Shown here one piece after another: positions 1 through 5,463 of a DNA stretch of 28,924 nucleotides. This stretch comes from JAGQUL01 sp038212015 (lineage in GTDB: Bacteria > Actinomycetota > Thermoleophilia > Gaiellales > SKUG01). Both the position numbers and the translations under genes were made by a program. The stretch spans positions 1-28,924 of the forward strand of contig JBBQUY010000044.1 of the NCBI GenBank assembly GCA_038212015.1, in the 5' to 3' direction. Numbering within the stretch: position 1 is the stretch's first letter; each line of letters opens with the position of its first letter. The notes beneath the pieces were generated by a model. That model searched no databases and was not told where the DNA came from. It saw only the letters and a program-made list of their open reading frames with translations.

Positions 1-692
1 CCAAGGTACACGCGATTGGCGATGATTCCTTGCACCGCGCGGGCGGTCCAACCCGTCGCGCCGTACGGGCTGACGACCCCCTTGGAGTTCATGAGGTCCG
101 ATAGCTCTCGCCAGCTTGCGCCAGCCGCCTTTCGGCGGAACACGTCAGCGATCACGGGCGACCTCTTCGATGTGACGAGACGACCGCCGTCTCCCTTCTC
201 GTAGCCGGTGGGGGACGTGCTGGCGATGTGAATCCCGCGAGCGACCGCGCGAGCCTGCGCCACCTTCCAGTTCTCGGCAATCTGCTGGCGCTGCATCCGC
301 GCAAGGGCAAGGAAAATCGTCCGTGCAAACTCGCCGAAGGGAGTAGTGGGGTCAACGCCTTCCTCAACCGACGCGACCTGCCCGCCCAGGCCCTCGATGC
401 GCTCGATGAGCTTCAGCGCGTCCGCTACCCCGGCACGGGAGAAACGATCCAGCTTGGCGACAACGATCCCGTTGGCCTCCCGCGTCTCGATTAGACGCAT
501 GGCGTCGTCCAGCCCCGGGCGGCTCAGCACCCCGCCCGATACGTCAAGGTCCGTGAAGTAGTCGACGATATCGACACCACGCGACTTCGCCCACCCGGCA
601 ATTCGATCCTTCTGCACATCCGGGCTGATGAAGTTCTCGCCCGACCTACCTCGTGTATCTGAAACGCGGATGTACCCCACGAACCGGCGCAT
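1..692 (-). CDS. Large serine recombinase (integrase), N-terminal part, runs off left edge
   Basis: The minus strand codes 230 residues without a stop up to the window edge. It opens MRRFVGYIRVSD, the serine-recombinase catalytic start, with the likely nucleophile at Ser11. The expected active-site arginines are visible at Arg9, in LSRPG (about 58) and in KLDRFSR (about 83). From about residue 155 (GYEKGDGGRLV ... WTARAVQGIIANRVYLG) it continues into the Recombinase domain, so this is a large phage- or ICE-type integrase rather than a short resolvase. The start at 692 is chosen because GGAGGT lies 5 bases upstream of it; an in-frame ATG at 704 is possible but sits on that ribosome site. A TATAAT box lies at 724-719. 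The gene is visibly less GC-rich than its neighbours, as expected for mobile DNA. It diverges from the truncated comEC. The rest of the protein and the element lie outside the window. Confidence 0.93.
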   Translation of the reverse strand, partial: MRRFVGYIRVSDTRGRSGENFISPDVQKDRIAGWAKSRGVDIVDYFTDLDVSGGVLSRPGLDDAMRLIETREANGIVVAKLDRFSRAGVADALKLIERIEGLGGQVASVEEGVDPTTPFGEFARTIFLALARMQRQQIAENWKVAQARAVARGIHIASTSPTGYEKGDGGRLVTSKRSPVIADVFRRKAAGASWRELSDLMNSKGVVSPYGATGWTARAVQGIIANRVYL

Positions 693-699
693 ATCGACC

Positions 700-740
700 T
701 CCATGTTTCGTTATGGCCATTATACCTCTACTACTCGCAG
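700..740. other. Probable attachment-site junction inside comEC
   Basis: ComEC-like sequence on the plus strand begins only at about 728-735 (LLAASGQNIALVAG), while everything to the left belongs to the serine recombinase and its promoter. Serine integrases typically lie beside their attachment site and recombine at short sites of about 40-50 bp. The junction between element and chromosome is therefore placed here. The exact crossover dinucleotide cannot be read from one end only. Confidence 0.5.
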
Positions 741-2317
741 CCTCCGGACAGAACATCGCGCTCGTCGCCGGCTGCTGCGTGCTGCTGGCGCGCTTGTTCG
801 GTGCAGGTCGGACCACGGGTGCCGTGCTCGCGCTCGCGGCCATTCCGCTCTACGTGCTGGTGGTGGGCGGCGGCGCGTCGATCGTTCGCGCGGGATTCAT
901 GGGCGAGCTCGTGCTCATCGCCTGGCTCGCCGGCCGGATCGCGGACGCACGCCACCTGCTTATCGTCGCGGCGGCCGCGATCTGCTGGACGTGGCCGGGG
1001 GCGCATCGAGGCCTCGGCATGCAGCTGTCGTTCGCCTGCGTCGCCGCCCTCATCGCATGGGCGTCGCCCGCCACGCGGTCGCTGCGCGAGCGCGGCGTCC
1101 CCGCGTGGCTCGCCGCGGGCCTGTCGGCGACGCTGCTGTGCAGCCTCGCCACGGCGCCGATCCTGGTGCTGCGCACGGGTGGCGCGCCGCTCTCGGGGAT
1201 CGTTGCCAACGTCGTCGCGGTGCCACTCGCCGGTCTCCTCCTCGTGATCGGGCTGGCAGGCGCATTCGTCGCGCTCGCAGCGTCGTCGTTCGGCGCACCG
1301 GCCCTTGCCGACATCGCGATGTGGCCAGCCGGACTGCTCGCAGCCGCACTCGTGCGGATCGCCGAGCGCGCAGCTGCCCTTCCCGCAGCCCAGACCGGAT
1401 CCGTGGTGATCGCCGTGGGCATTCCACTCGTTGTCGCGCTGGTCGCCCTGCTGGCTCCGTGGCTCGATGCGCGACGGCCGTCCCGCCGCAAGGTGGCGGC
1501 GGGAGGAGGCGGGCTCGTCGCGGTGCTGATCGGCGTGGCGATCGCCACCGGATCGTCGAATGGATCGTCCCGGCCGCCGCAGGCGGGCACGCTGCGGATC
1601 GCGATCCTGGACGTCGGCCAGGGCGATGCGACGCTGCTCGCGAGCGATGGGCAGGCGGTGCTCGTGGACGTCGGACCGCCCGCCGGCGATATCGTGCAGC
1701 GGGTGCGAGCGGCGGGCGTCGAGCGTGTCGACGGCATCGTGCTCACGCATGACAGCCTCGACCATCGCGGCGGATTCGACCATGCCCTCGCCGCGCTCGA
1801 TCCGACGTGGGTGGCGATGCCGCGTGCCGCACCAGGACCGTGGCGACGCATCCGTGACGCCGCGCCACGTCTGGTGGAGCTGTGCACAGGCGCGACGCTT
1901 CAGGTCGGGACCGCGCGCATCGACGTGCTGCATCCGCCGTGCAGCGGCGCGGTGACTTCGCGCACGGACGACCTGCACAACGACGGCGCGATGGTGCTGC
2001 TCGTGTCGCACCGCGACGTTCGGGCGCTGCTGCCCGCCGACGCCGAGGCACCCGTACTCGTCGGGCTCGGCCTGCCCCGACTGGACGTGCTGCGCGTGTC
2101 CCATCACGGCAGCGAGGACCCCATGCTCGCCGAGCTGCTCGCACGTACACGCCCGCAGGTCGCCGCGATCAGTGCGGGGGAGGGCAACATGTACGGCCAC
2201 CCCCGCCGACAGGTGCTCGACGACCTCGCCGCAGGTGGAGTGCGGACGCTGCGCACCGATCGCGACGGCTCGATCGTGCTCGACAGCGACGGACGCCGCG
2301 TGGTGCGCATCGAGTGA
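713..2317 (+). CDS. comEC: ComEC/Rec2 DNA-uptake channel, lacking its N-terminal part
   Basis: ComEC carries single-stranded DNA across the membrane in natural transformation. This 534-residue frame starts inside the Competence domain at the LLAASGQNIALVAG signature. It then has several membrane helices, ending with one at about 1500-1550. A metallo-beta-lactamase-like C-terminal domain follows, with DVGQGDA (about residue 300), THDSLDHRGG and SHHGS...YGHP. Full ComEC proteins are usually 700-800 residues, so roughly 200 N-terminal residues are missing (family knowledge). The first possible ATG, at 713, lies in the junction with the serine recombinase, and an alternative in-frame ATG at 653 overlaps the recombinase. 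The simplest reading is that a mobile element interrupts the gene and the 5' part lies to the left of the element. The rest of the frame is intact, with no decay visible, so the break may be recent or reversible. Confidence 0.85.
   Translation: MAIIPLLLAASGQNIALVAGCCVLLARLFGAGRTTGAVLALAAIPLYVLVVGGGASIVRAGFMGELVLIAWLAGRIADARHLLIVAAAAICWTWPGAHRGLGMQLSFACVAALIAWASPATRSLRERGVPAWLAAGLSATLLCSLATAPILVLRTGGAPLSGIVANVVAVPLAGLLLVIGLAGAFVALAASSFGAPALADIAMWPAGLLAAALVRIAERAAALPAAQTGSVVIAVGIPLVVALVALLAPWLDARRPSRRKVAAGGGGLVAVLIGVAIATGSSNGSSRPPQAGTLRIAILDVGQGDATLLASDGQAVLVDVGPPAGDIVQRVRAAGVERVDGIVLTHDSLDHRGGFDHALAALDPTWVAMPRAAPGPWRRIRDAAPRLVELCTGATLQVGTARIDVLHPPCSGAVTSRTDDLHNDGAMVLLVSHRDVRALLPADAEAPVLVGLGLPRLDVLRVSHHGSEDPMLAELLARTRPQVAAISAGEGNMYGHPRRQVLDDLAAGGVRTLRTDRDGSIVLDSDGRRVVRIE
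719..724 (-). promoter_or_regulatory. -10 box of the serine recombinase
   Basis: A perfect TATAAT reads on the minus strand 26 bases before the recombinase ATG. It predicts a leader of about 20 bases carrying the GGAGGT ribosome site. No convincing -35 hexamer is seen at 16-18 bases spacing. If this is an attachment junction, the promoter lies on or beside it and part of it could be supplied by one arm of the site. Confidence 0.5.
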
Positions 2318-2333
2318 CGTTCGTCGCGCGCGA

Positions 2334-2339
2334 TAGGAT
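2334..2339 (+). promoter_or_regulatory. -10-like TAGGAT before holA
   Basis: TAGGAT ends 6 bases before the GTG start of holA, so transcription would begin at or next to the start codon (leaderless mRNA). No clear -35 hexamer is seen. It is one of a series of such sites in this window. Confidence 0.5.
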
Positions 2340-2345
2340 CAGGTC

Positions 2346-3365
2346 GTGGCCGCCCTCGAACCCGTCTATCTCGTCCTCGGCACCGACATCGCGAAGGTGT
2401 CGACGGTCCTGCAGCGCCTCAAGGCCCACTTTCCCGACCATGCCGTCGAGAACTACCCGGCGGTGAAGGACAGCGCCAAGGCGCTCGTCGAGGGATTCCA
2501 GACGCTCGGGCTGCTTGCCGAGCAGCGGCTCGTGGTCGTCACCGGCTGCCAGGACTGGCCGGCCGACGACGTTTCCCGCGTCCTCTCGTACCTCGAGGAT
2601 CCCTCGCCCGACGTGGTGCTGCTGCTCGTCGCCGACAAGCTCGCGAGCAACAGCCGACTTCGCAAGGCGTTCCAGAAGCCGCGTCTGATCGAGTGCCCGG
2701 GTCCGGACACCCCCGCGACGCTGCGTGCATGGGCGGAGGGCGTGTTCGCCGCAACCGGCGCGAGCGGCGACCGAGCCGCGGTGAAGCGCCTCATCGAGCT
2801 GTGCTGCGGCGTCGACCCCAACGACGCGCGCGCGGTCAAGGAGCTCGACGGCGGTGACCTCGCCCGGCTGCGCACCGACATCGAACGCATCGCGACGTAC
2901 GCCGGTAGCGATCCCGTCACGATCGCGATGGTCGACGAGCTCGCCACCCGCGTGACCGACGAGAAGGTCTGGGGCATCGGCGAGGCATGGGCACGCGGCG
3001 ACAAGGCGGCGTTCCTGGACCTCGTCGAGCAGCTGCTCGCGCAGCGCGAACATCCGGTGCGCCTCGCAGGCGCGCTCGGTCGACACCTGCGCCAGGTCAA
3101 CGACGCGCATCACCTGCTGCAGTCGATGGGCGCCGACCGTGCGCTCGCCGAGCTCGTGTCGAGCGGCGTCAACCAGTGGGCCGCCAAGAAGGTCGTGCAG
3201 CAGGCGCAGCGCGTCAAGACCGCCAAGGTCGACGCGGCGCTCAGTCGCATCGCGCAGCTCGACGCGGAGCTCAAGGGCGGCTCCGCGCTCTTCGGGCGCG
3301 TCGGCGAGGACACCGGTGCGGGCGATCGCATCATCCTCGAACGCGGCCTGCTCGAGCTGGTCTAG
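2346..3365 (+). CDS. holA: DNA polymerase III delta subunit
   Basis: HolA is the clamp-loader subunit that opens the beta sliding clamp during replication. The 339-residue product is of normal family length. It opens with the typical beta-strand segment EPVYLVLGTD, followed by the region read as the clamp-contacting N-terminal domain. The C-terminal helical collar includes HPVRLAGALGRHLRQV and the late KVDAALSRIAQLDAELKGG, typical of the delta family. The GTG start at 2346 is chosen because homology begins directly there and TAGGAT sits 6 bases before it. It follows comEC by 28 bases, the same order as comEC-holA in Bacillus and many other bacteria. Nothing looks broken. Confidence 0.93.
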   Translation: MAALEPVYLVLGTDIAKVSTVLQRLKAHFPDHAVENYPAVKDSAKALVEGFQTLGLLAEQRLVVVTGCQDWPADDVSRVLSYLEDPSPDVVLLLVADKLASNSRLRKAFQKPRLIECPGPDTPATLRAWAEGVFAATGASGDRAAVKRLIELCCGVDPNDARAVKELDGGDLARLRTDIERIATYAGSDPVTIAMVDELATRVTDEKVWGIGEAWARGDKAAFLDLVEQLLAQREHPVRLAGALGRHLRQVNDAHHLLQSMGADRALAELVSSGVNQWAAKKVVQQAQRVKTAKVDAALSRIAQLDAELKGGSALFGRVGEDTGAGDRIILERGLLELV

Positions 3366-3398
3366 GGCATCGCTCGTCTGATTCGCGGTCAGCGCGGG

Positions 3399-3404
3399 TA
3401 GCAC
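3399..3404 (+). promoter_or_regulatory. -10-like TAGCAC before the pilin-like gene
   Basis: TAGCAC ends 6 bases before the ATG at 3411, the same spacing as the other leaderless starts here. Its TAG is also the in-frame stop that prevents any upstream extension of the gene. Confidence 0.3.
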
Positions 3405-3410
3405 GACGCC

Positions 3411-3890
3411 ATGGCCGCTCTCACGATCATCGCATTGTTGCTCGCGGTTGCGTTCCCGACGTTCGTTACTCAGAAGTCCACGGCGCAGGCCACGACAGCG
3501 ACCGCGAACGTCAAGCAGCTCGTGAACGCCATCGAAAGCTGCGCCGCCGCACGCATCGACGGGACCTACCAGGGCAATCCATCGATGGGTCCCGACTGTC
3601 TTGACCCCGCCGAACTCGTCGAGATGGAGTCCGCGCTCGCACAGTTGACGATCGGCACGACACCACCCCGGGCGGGTGCGTACCAGGTGGCACCGATCGG
3701 TACGGATGGCTACGGATACATGGTGCAGGCCGCGAGCGAATCATCATCGACGGGAGGTCCGGTGTGGTTCGCCGAGCTGCACCTGGCCGACGGCCGACTG
3801 CTCAAGCTCTGCGACGACGAGCCGCTGGCCGTCGCCGATCGGGCCGCGGACGGCTTCGACAGCGAAGGCTGCTCGAACGGGTCGTGGTAG
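3411..3890 (+). CDS. Type IV pilin-like protein without a prepilin leader
   Basis: The 159-residue product has one hydrophobic N-terminal helix (ALTIIALLLAVAFPTFV). It is followed by a pilin-like alpha-helical spine (QKSTAQATTATANVKQLVNAIESCAAA) and a small Cys-containing globular part. The AFPTF motif and the spine resemble type IV pilins and pseudopilins, whose helix reads ...AIALPTFL.... The usual short basic leader and the GFTLIE cleavage motif are absent, and an in-frame TAG at 3399-3401 rules out an upstream start. It could be a decayed pilin, a pilin-like membrane-anchored protein, or one processed in an unusual way. It stands alone between holA and rpsT with no pilus assembly genes nearby, although comEC (DNA uptake) is close. 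Four cysteines in the C-terminal part suggest disulfide bonds outside the cell. Confidence 0.65.
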   Translation: MAALTIIALLLAVAFPTFVTQKSTAQATTATANVKQLVNAIESCAAARIDGTYQGNPSMGPDCLDPAELVEMESALAQLTIGTTPPRAGAYQVAPIGTDGYGYMVQAASESSSTGGPVWFAELHLADGRLLKLCDDEPLAVADRAADGFDSEGCSNGSW

Positions 3891-3901
3891 TGCCCGCACG
3901 G

Positions 3902-3954
3902 GCGCCGCACGCAACGTAATCGGCACCGGCGACGGGTTTCGTTGCATGCGGCGC
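3902..3954. repeat. Dispersed hairpin element, copy 1
   Basis: Arms 3902-3916 and 3940-3954 pair over 15 bases with a single C/A mismatch. The core GCAACGTAATCGGCA, five variable bases, then GACGGGTTTCGTTGCA is shared with copy 2 at 25494-25530, with identical spacing. The 23-base interior can pair further (AATC with GGTT, one G-U). This copy lies between the convergent pilin-like gene and rpsT. Confidence 0.8.
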
Positions 3955-3972
3955 GAGGGGTCGTGGAAGACA

Positions 3973-4004
3973 CGTGGGGCGCAACCTGGCGGTCGCGCCC
4001 CACG
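3973..4004. terminator. Hairpin between convergent genes, likely bidirectional terminator
   Basis: A perfect 10-bp stem, CGTGGGGCGC (3973-3982) with GCGCCCCACG (3995-4004), encloses a 12-base loop, 25 bases past the rpsT stop. There is no U-run, as is common in high-GC Actinobacteria. Confidence 0.55.
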
Positions 4005-4029
4005 GGAACTCGGTGGATGTCGAGCCTGA

Positions 4030-4596
4030 TCAGGCGTCGGCTTCCTCGTCCTTGGCCTCGTCGGCAGCGTCCTCGGCGGGCGCCGCGTCGGCAGCCTCGG
4101 CCTCGGGAGCAGCAGCCTCGTCGGCCGTGGCCTCGGGAGCTGCGGTCTCCTCGGCGACGGGCGCCTCCTCGACCTCGGGTGCCTCGACCTCGGCAGGTGC
4201 CTCCTCGGCAGCCGGAGCGGCCTTCTTGGCGGGAGCCTTCTTCGCGGCGGGCTTCTTCGCAGCGGCGTCGGCCTTCGGCTTGCGCGCCGGGGTGGCCTTC
4301 TTCTTCGCCTTGCGCAGCGTCGTGGCGTCCTGCTTCGCCTCCTGCAGGAGCATGCGCGAGGCTCGAGCCTTCTTGCGCGCGGCCGTGTTGCGATGCAGCG
4401 CACCACGCGTGATCGCGCGGTCGAGCAGCGACACGAGGTCCTTGTGCGTCGCGGCGGCAGCTTCCTTGTCGCCGGTGTCGACGGTCAGCTGAAGCTTGTT
4501 GAAGAGCGTCTTGATCGTGGAGCGGTAGCGCAGGTTCTCCATGCGCTGGCGCTGGGCGGTCCCGATGCGCTTCTTCTGCTGCTTGATGTTGGCCAT
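4030..4596 (-). CDS. rpsT: Ribosomal protein S20 with a long low-complexity C-terminal tail
   Basis: The first ~87 of 188 residues are a standard S20 (MANIKQQKKRIGTAQRQRM ... RNTAARKKARASRML), the small-subunit protein that binds 16S rRNA helices. Bacterial S20 usually ends there. Here about 100 residues follow: a Lys/Ala/Pro-rich basic stretch, then a Glu/Ala-rich acidic stretch ending DEAKDEEADA. The start at 4596 is fixed by the universal MANIKQQ N-terminus, so the longer frame beginning at 4701 is wrong. A GAGAGG ribosome site lies about 12 bases upstream. The gene faces against its neighbours. The leader of about 80 bases holds a hairpin and T-run (see 4624-4651). The tail resembles histone-like or mycobacterial HU tails in composition; its role is unknown. 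Confidence 0.93.
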   Translation of the reverse strand: MANIKQQKKRIGTAQRQRMENLRYRSTIKTLFNKLQLTVDTGDKEAAAATHKDLVSLLDRAITRGALHRNTAARKKARASRMLLQEAKQDATTLRKAKKKATPARKPKADAAAKKPAAKKAPAKKAAPAAEEAPAEVEAPEVEEAPVAEETAAPEATADEAAAPEAEAADAAPAEDAADEAKDEEADA

Positions 4597-4623
4597 GGTC
4601 GGCTGGGGCCTCTCGTGGGGGAT

Positions 4624-4651
4624 GGAAAAACAGGGGTGCGCCGGCGCGCAC
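4624..4651 (-). promoter_or_regulatory. Possible transcription attenuator in the rpsT leader
   Basis: On the minus strand GTGCGC-GCCG-GCGCAC (4651-4636) forms a GC-only-closed 6-bp hairpin. It is followed by CCCTGTTTTTCC, a T-run rare in this GC-rich DNA. It lies between the predicted promoter (4687-4682) and the rpsT start (4596), where it could terminate transcription early and permit S20 autoregulation. This is inference; E. coli S20 is known to autoregulate, but at translation. Confidence 0.4.
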
Positions 4652-4681
4652 GGAGGCACGCTCGCGGGGGCGAACCGGCAG

Positions 4682-4687
4682 ATCGTA
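4682..4687 (-). promoter_or_regulatory. -10-like TACGAT for rpsT
   Basis: TACGAT on the minus strand predicts a start near 4675 and a 5' leader of about 80 bases, unlike the leaderless genes around it. Confidence 0.4.
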
Positions 4688-4734
4688 GCAGAGATCCGCA
4701 TTCGGCCGTCCCGGGCACCGGCAATGCATCACGT

Positions 4735-4771
4735 CGATGTCGCATCGTGCTACATGTTCGTGTGGTACCAT
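4735..4771 (+). promoter_or_regulatory. Promoter and possible operator of the first toxin-antitoxin pair
   Basis: TACCAT (4766-4771) ends 6 bases before the antitoxin ATG. CGATG-TCG-CATCG (4735-4747), a small inverted repeat, overlaps the place of the -35 box and could be an operator for the helix-turn-helix antitoxin. The inverted repeat is short, so this is tentative. Confidence 0.35.
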
Positions 4772-4777
4772 GAGGAT

Positions 4778-5032
4778 ATGCTCACCGTGCCCGAAGCCGC
4801 GAAGATCGCCGGGAAGAATCCCGAGACGATCCGACGCTGGATCCGCTCCGGCAAGCTCCGCGCCCAGAAGTTCGGCACGCAGCACATGGTCGACGAGATC
4901 GCGCTCGACGAACTCGTGAACGGCATCCGGGCCGTCAACGTACCGGACTGGCTCGCCGGCCCCAGTCCGGTCACCGGATGGACTGCCGACGACATCGTCC
5001 GCATGGTGCGTCAGGACCGGGAAGAGCACTGA
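4778..5032 (+). CDS. Helix-turn-helix antitoxin (MerR/excisionase-like), partner of PIN toxin
   Basis: This small protein of 84 residues opens with a winged-helix DNA-binding motif of the excisionase/MerR type (TVPEAAKIAGKNPETIRRWIRSGKL ... HMVDEIALDEL). A C-terminal tail of about 35 residues (GWTADDIVRMVRQDREEH) follows that would suit wrapping a toxin. The start at 4778 is set by the motif and by TACCAT/GAGG just upstream; a longer frame from 4541 overlaps rpsT and its leader and is not credible. The PIN gene begins 5 bases after its stop, the usual antitoxin-toxin order. It most likely represses its own operon and neutralises the toxin. Confidence 0.75.
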   Translation: MLTVPEAAKIAGKNPETIRRWIRSGKLRAQKFGTQHMVDEIALDELVNGIRAVNVPDWLAGPSPVTGWTADDIVRMVRQDREEH

Positions 5033-5037
5033 TTCGC

Positions 5038-5430
5038 GTGCGAGCGCTCGTCATCGACACCGACGCGGCGATCCAGATCGCAGACCGCGATGCCTTCGGG
5101 TGGCTCGCGGATCGATACGCACTCATGGCACCGCGGCTCCTCTGGACGGAAACGTGCAGCGTGCTGCATCGCATGATGAGCAGGCGTGGAGCGTTCGACG
5201 GGTACGAGGAGACCATGTTCGAGCGGTTCTCGGGGGCGCCCATCGAGCTGATCGATGCCTATGACCGGCGCGCACCGTGGGACATCGCCTCGCTCGTCGG
5301 ATGGCCGAAGACCTACGACGCCGAGTACCTGGCCGCCGCTCGCCACGCAGGCGCAGGCATCTTCACGCTCGATCAGCGGTTGAGTGACGGCGCCCGCCGC
5401 CTCGGCATCCCCATCGTCGTCCCCGACTGA
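5038..5430 (+). CDS. PIN-domain ribonuclease toxin (VapC-like)
   Basis: The 130-residue product fits the PIN nuclease fold, which cuts RNA using acidic residues that hold Mg2+ or Mn2+. The set is visible: Asp7/Asp9 (VIDTDAA), Glu38 (LLWTETCSVL), Asp94 (TYDAEYLAAA) and Asp112 (FTLDQRL). The GTG at 5038 is chosen because it gives the normal PIN N-terminus; the longer frame from 4978 overlaps the antitoxin. It lies 5 bases downstream of the helix-turn-helix antitoxin, so the two form a toxin-antitoxin operon. The target RNA cannot be predicted. The pair sits between rpsT and murJ, splitting an otherwise conserved housekeeping order, which points to acquisition by transfer. Confidence 0.82.
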   Translation: MRALVIDTDAAIQIADRDAFGWLADRYALMAPRLLWTETCSVLHRMMSRRGAFDGYEETMFERFSGAPIELIDAYDRRAPWDIASLVGWPKTYDAEYLAAARHAGAGIFTLDQRLSDGARRLGIPIVVPD

Positions 5431-5448
5431 TCCAGCCACCGCGCCTGC

Positions 5449-5454
5449 GATACT
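5449..5454 (+). promoter_or_regulatory. -10-like GATACT before murJ
   Basis: GATACT ends 9 bases before the GTG start of murJ, predicting an mRNA with at most a few leader bases. Confidence 0.4.
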
Positions 5455-5463
5455 CGCGCACCC

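Noticed and set aside
731..2200. Long minus-strand open frame (489 codons) opposite comEC
   Set aside because: His/Arg/Glu-rich composition without any domain; typical antisense shadow of a GC-rich gene. ComEC motifs on the plus strand are clear.
3902..3954. Hairpin copy 1 as a simple transcription terminator
   Set aside because: A shared, conserved interior with copy 2 and the 23-base loop do not fit an ordinary terminator; a separate 10-bp hairpin at 3973-4004 serves better.
4597..4701. Upstream start for rpsT at 4701
   Set aside because: S20 begins MANIKQQ almost universally, and the extension covers the leader hairpin and T-run.
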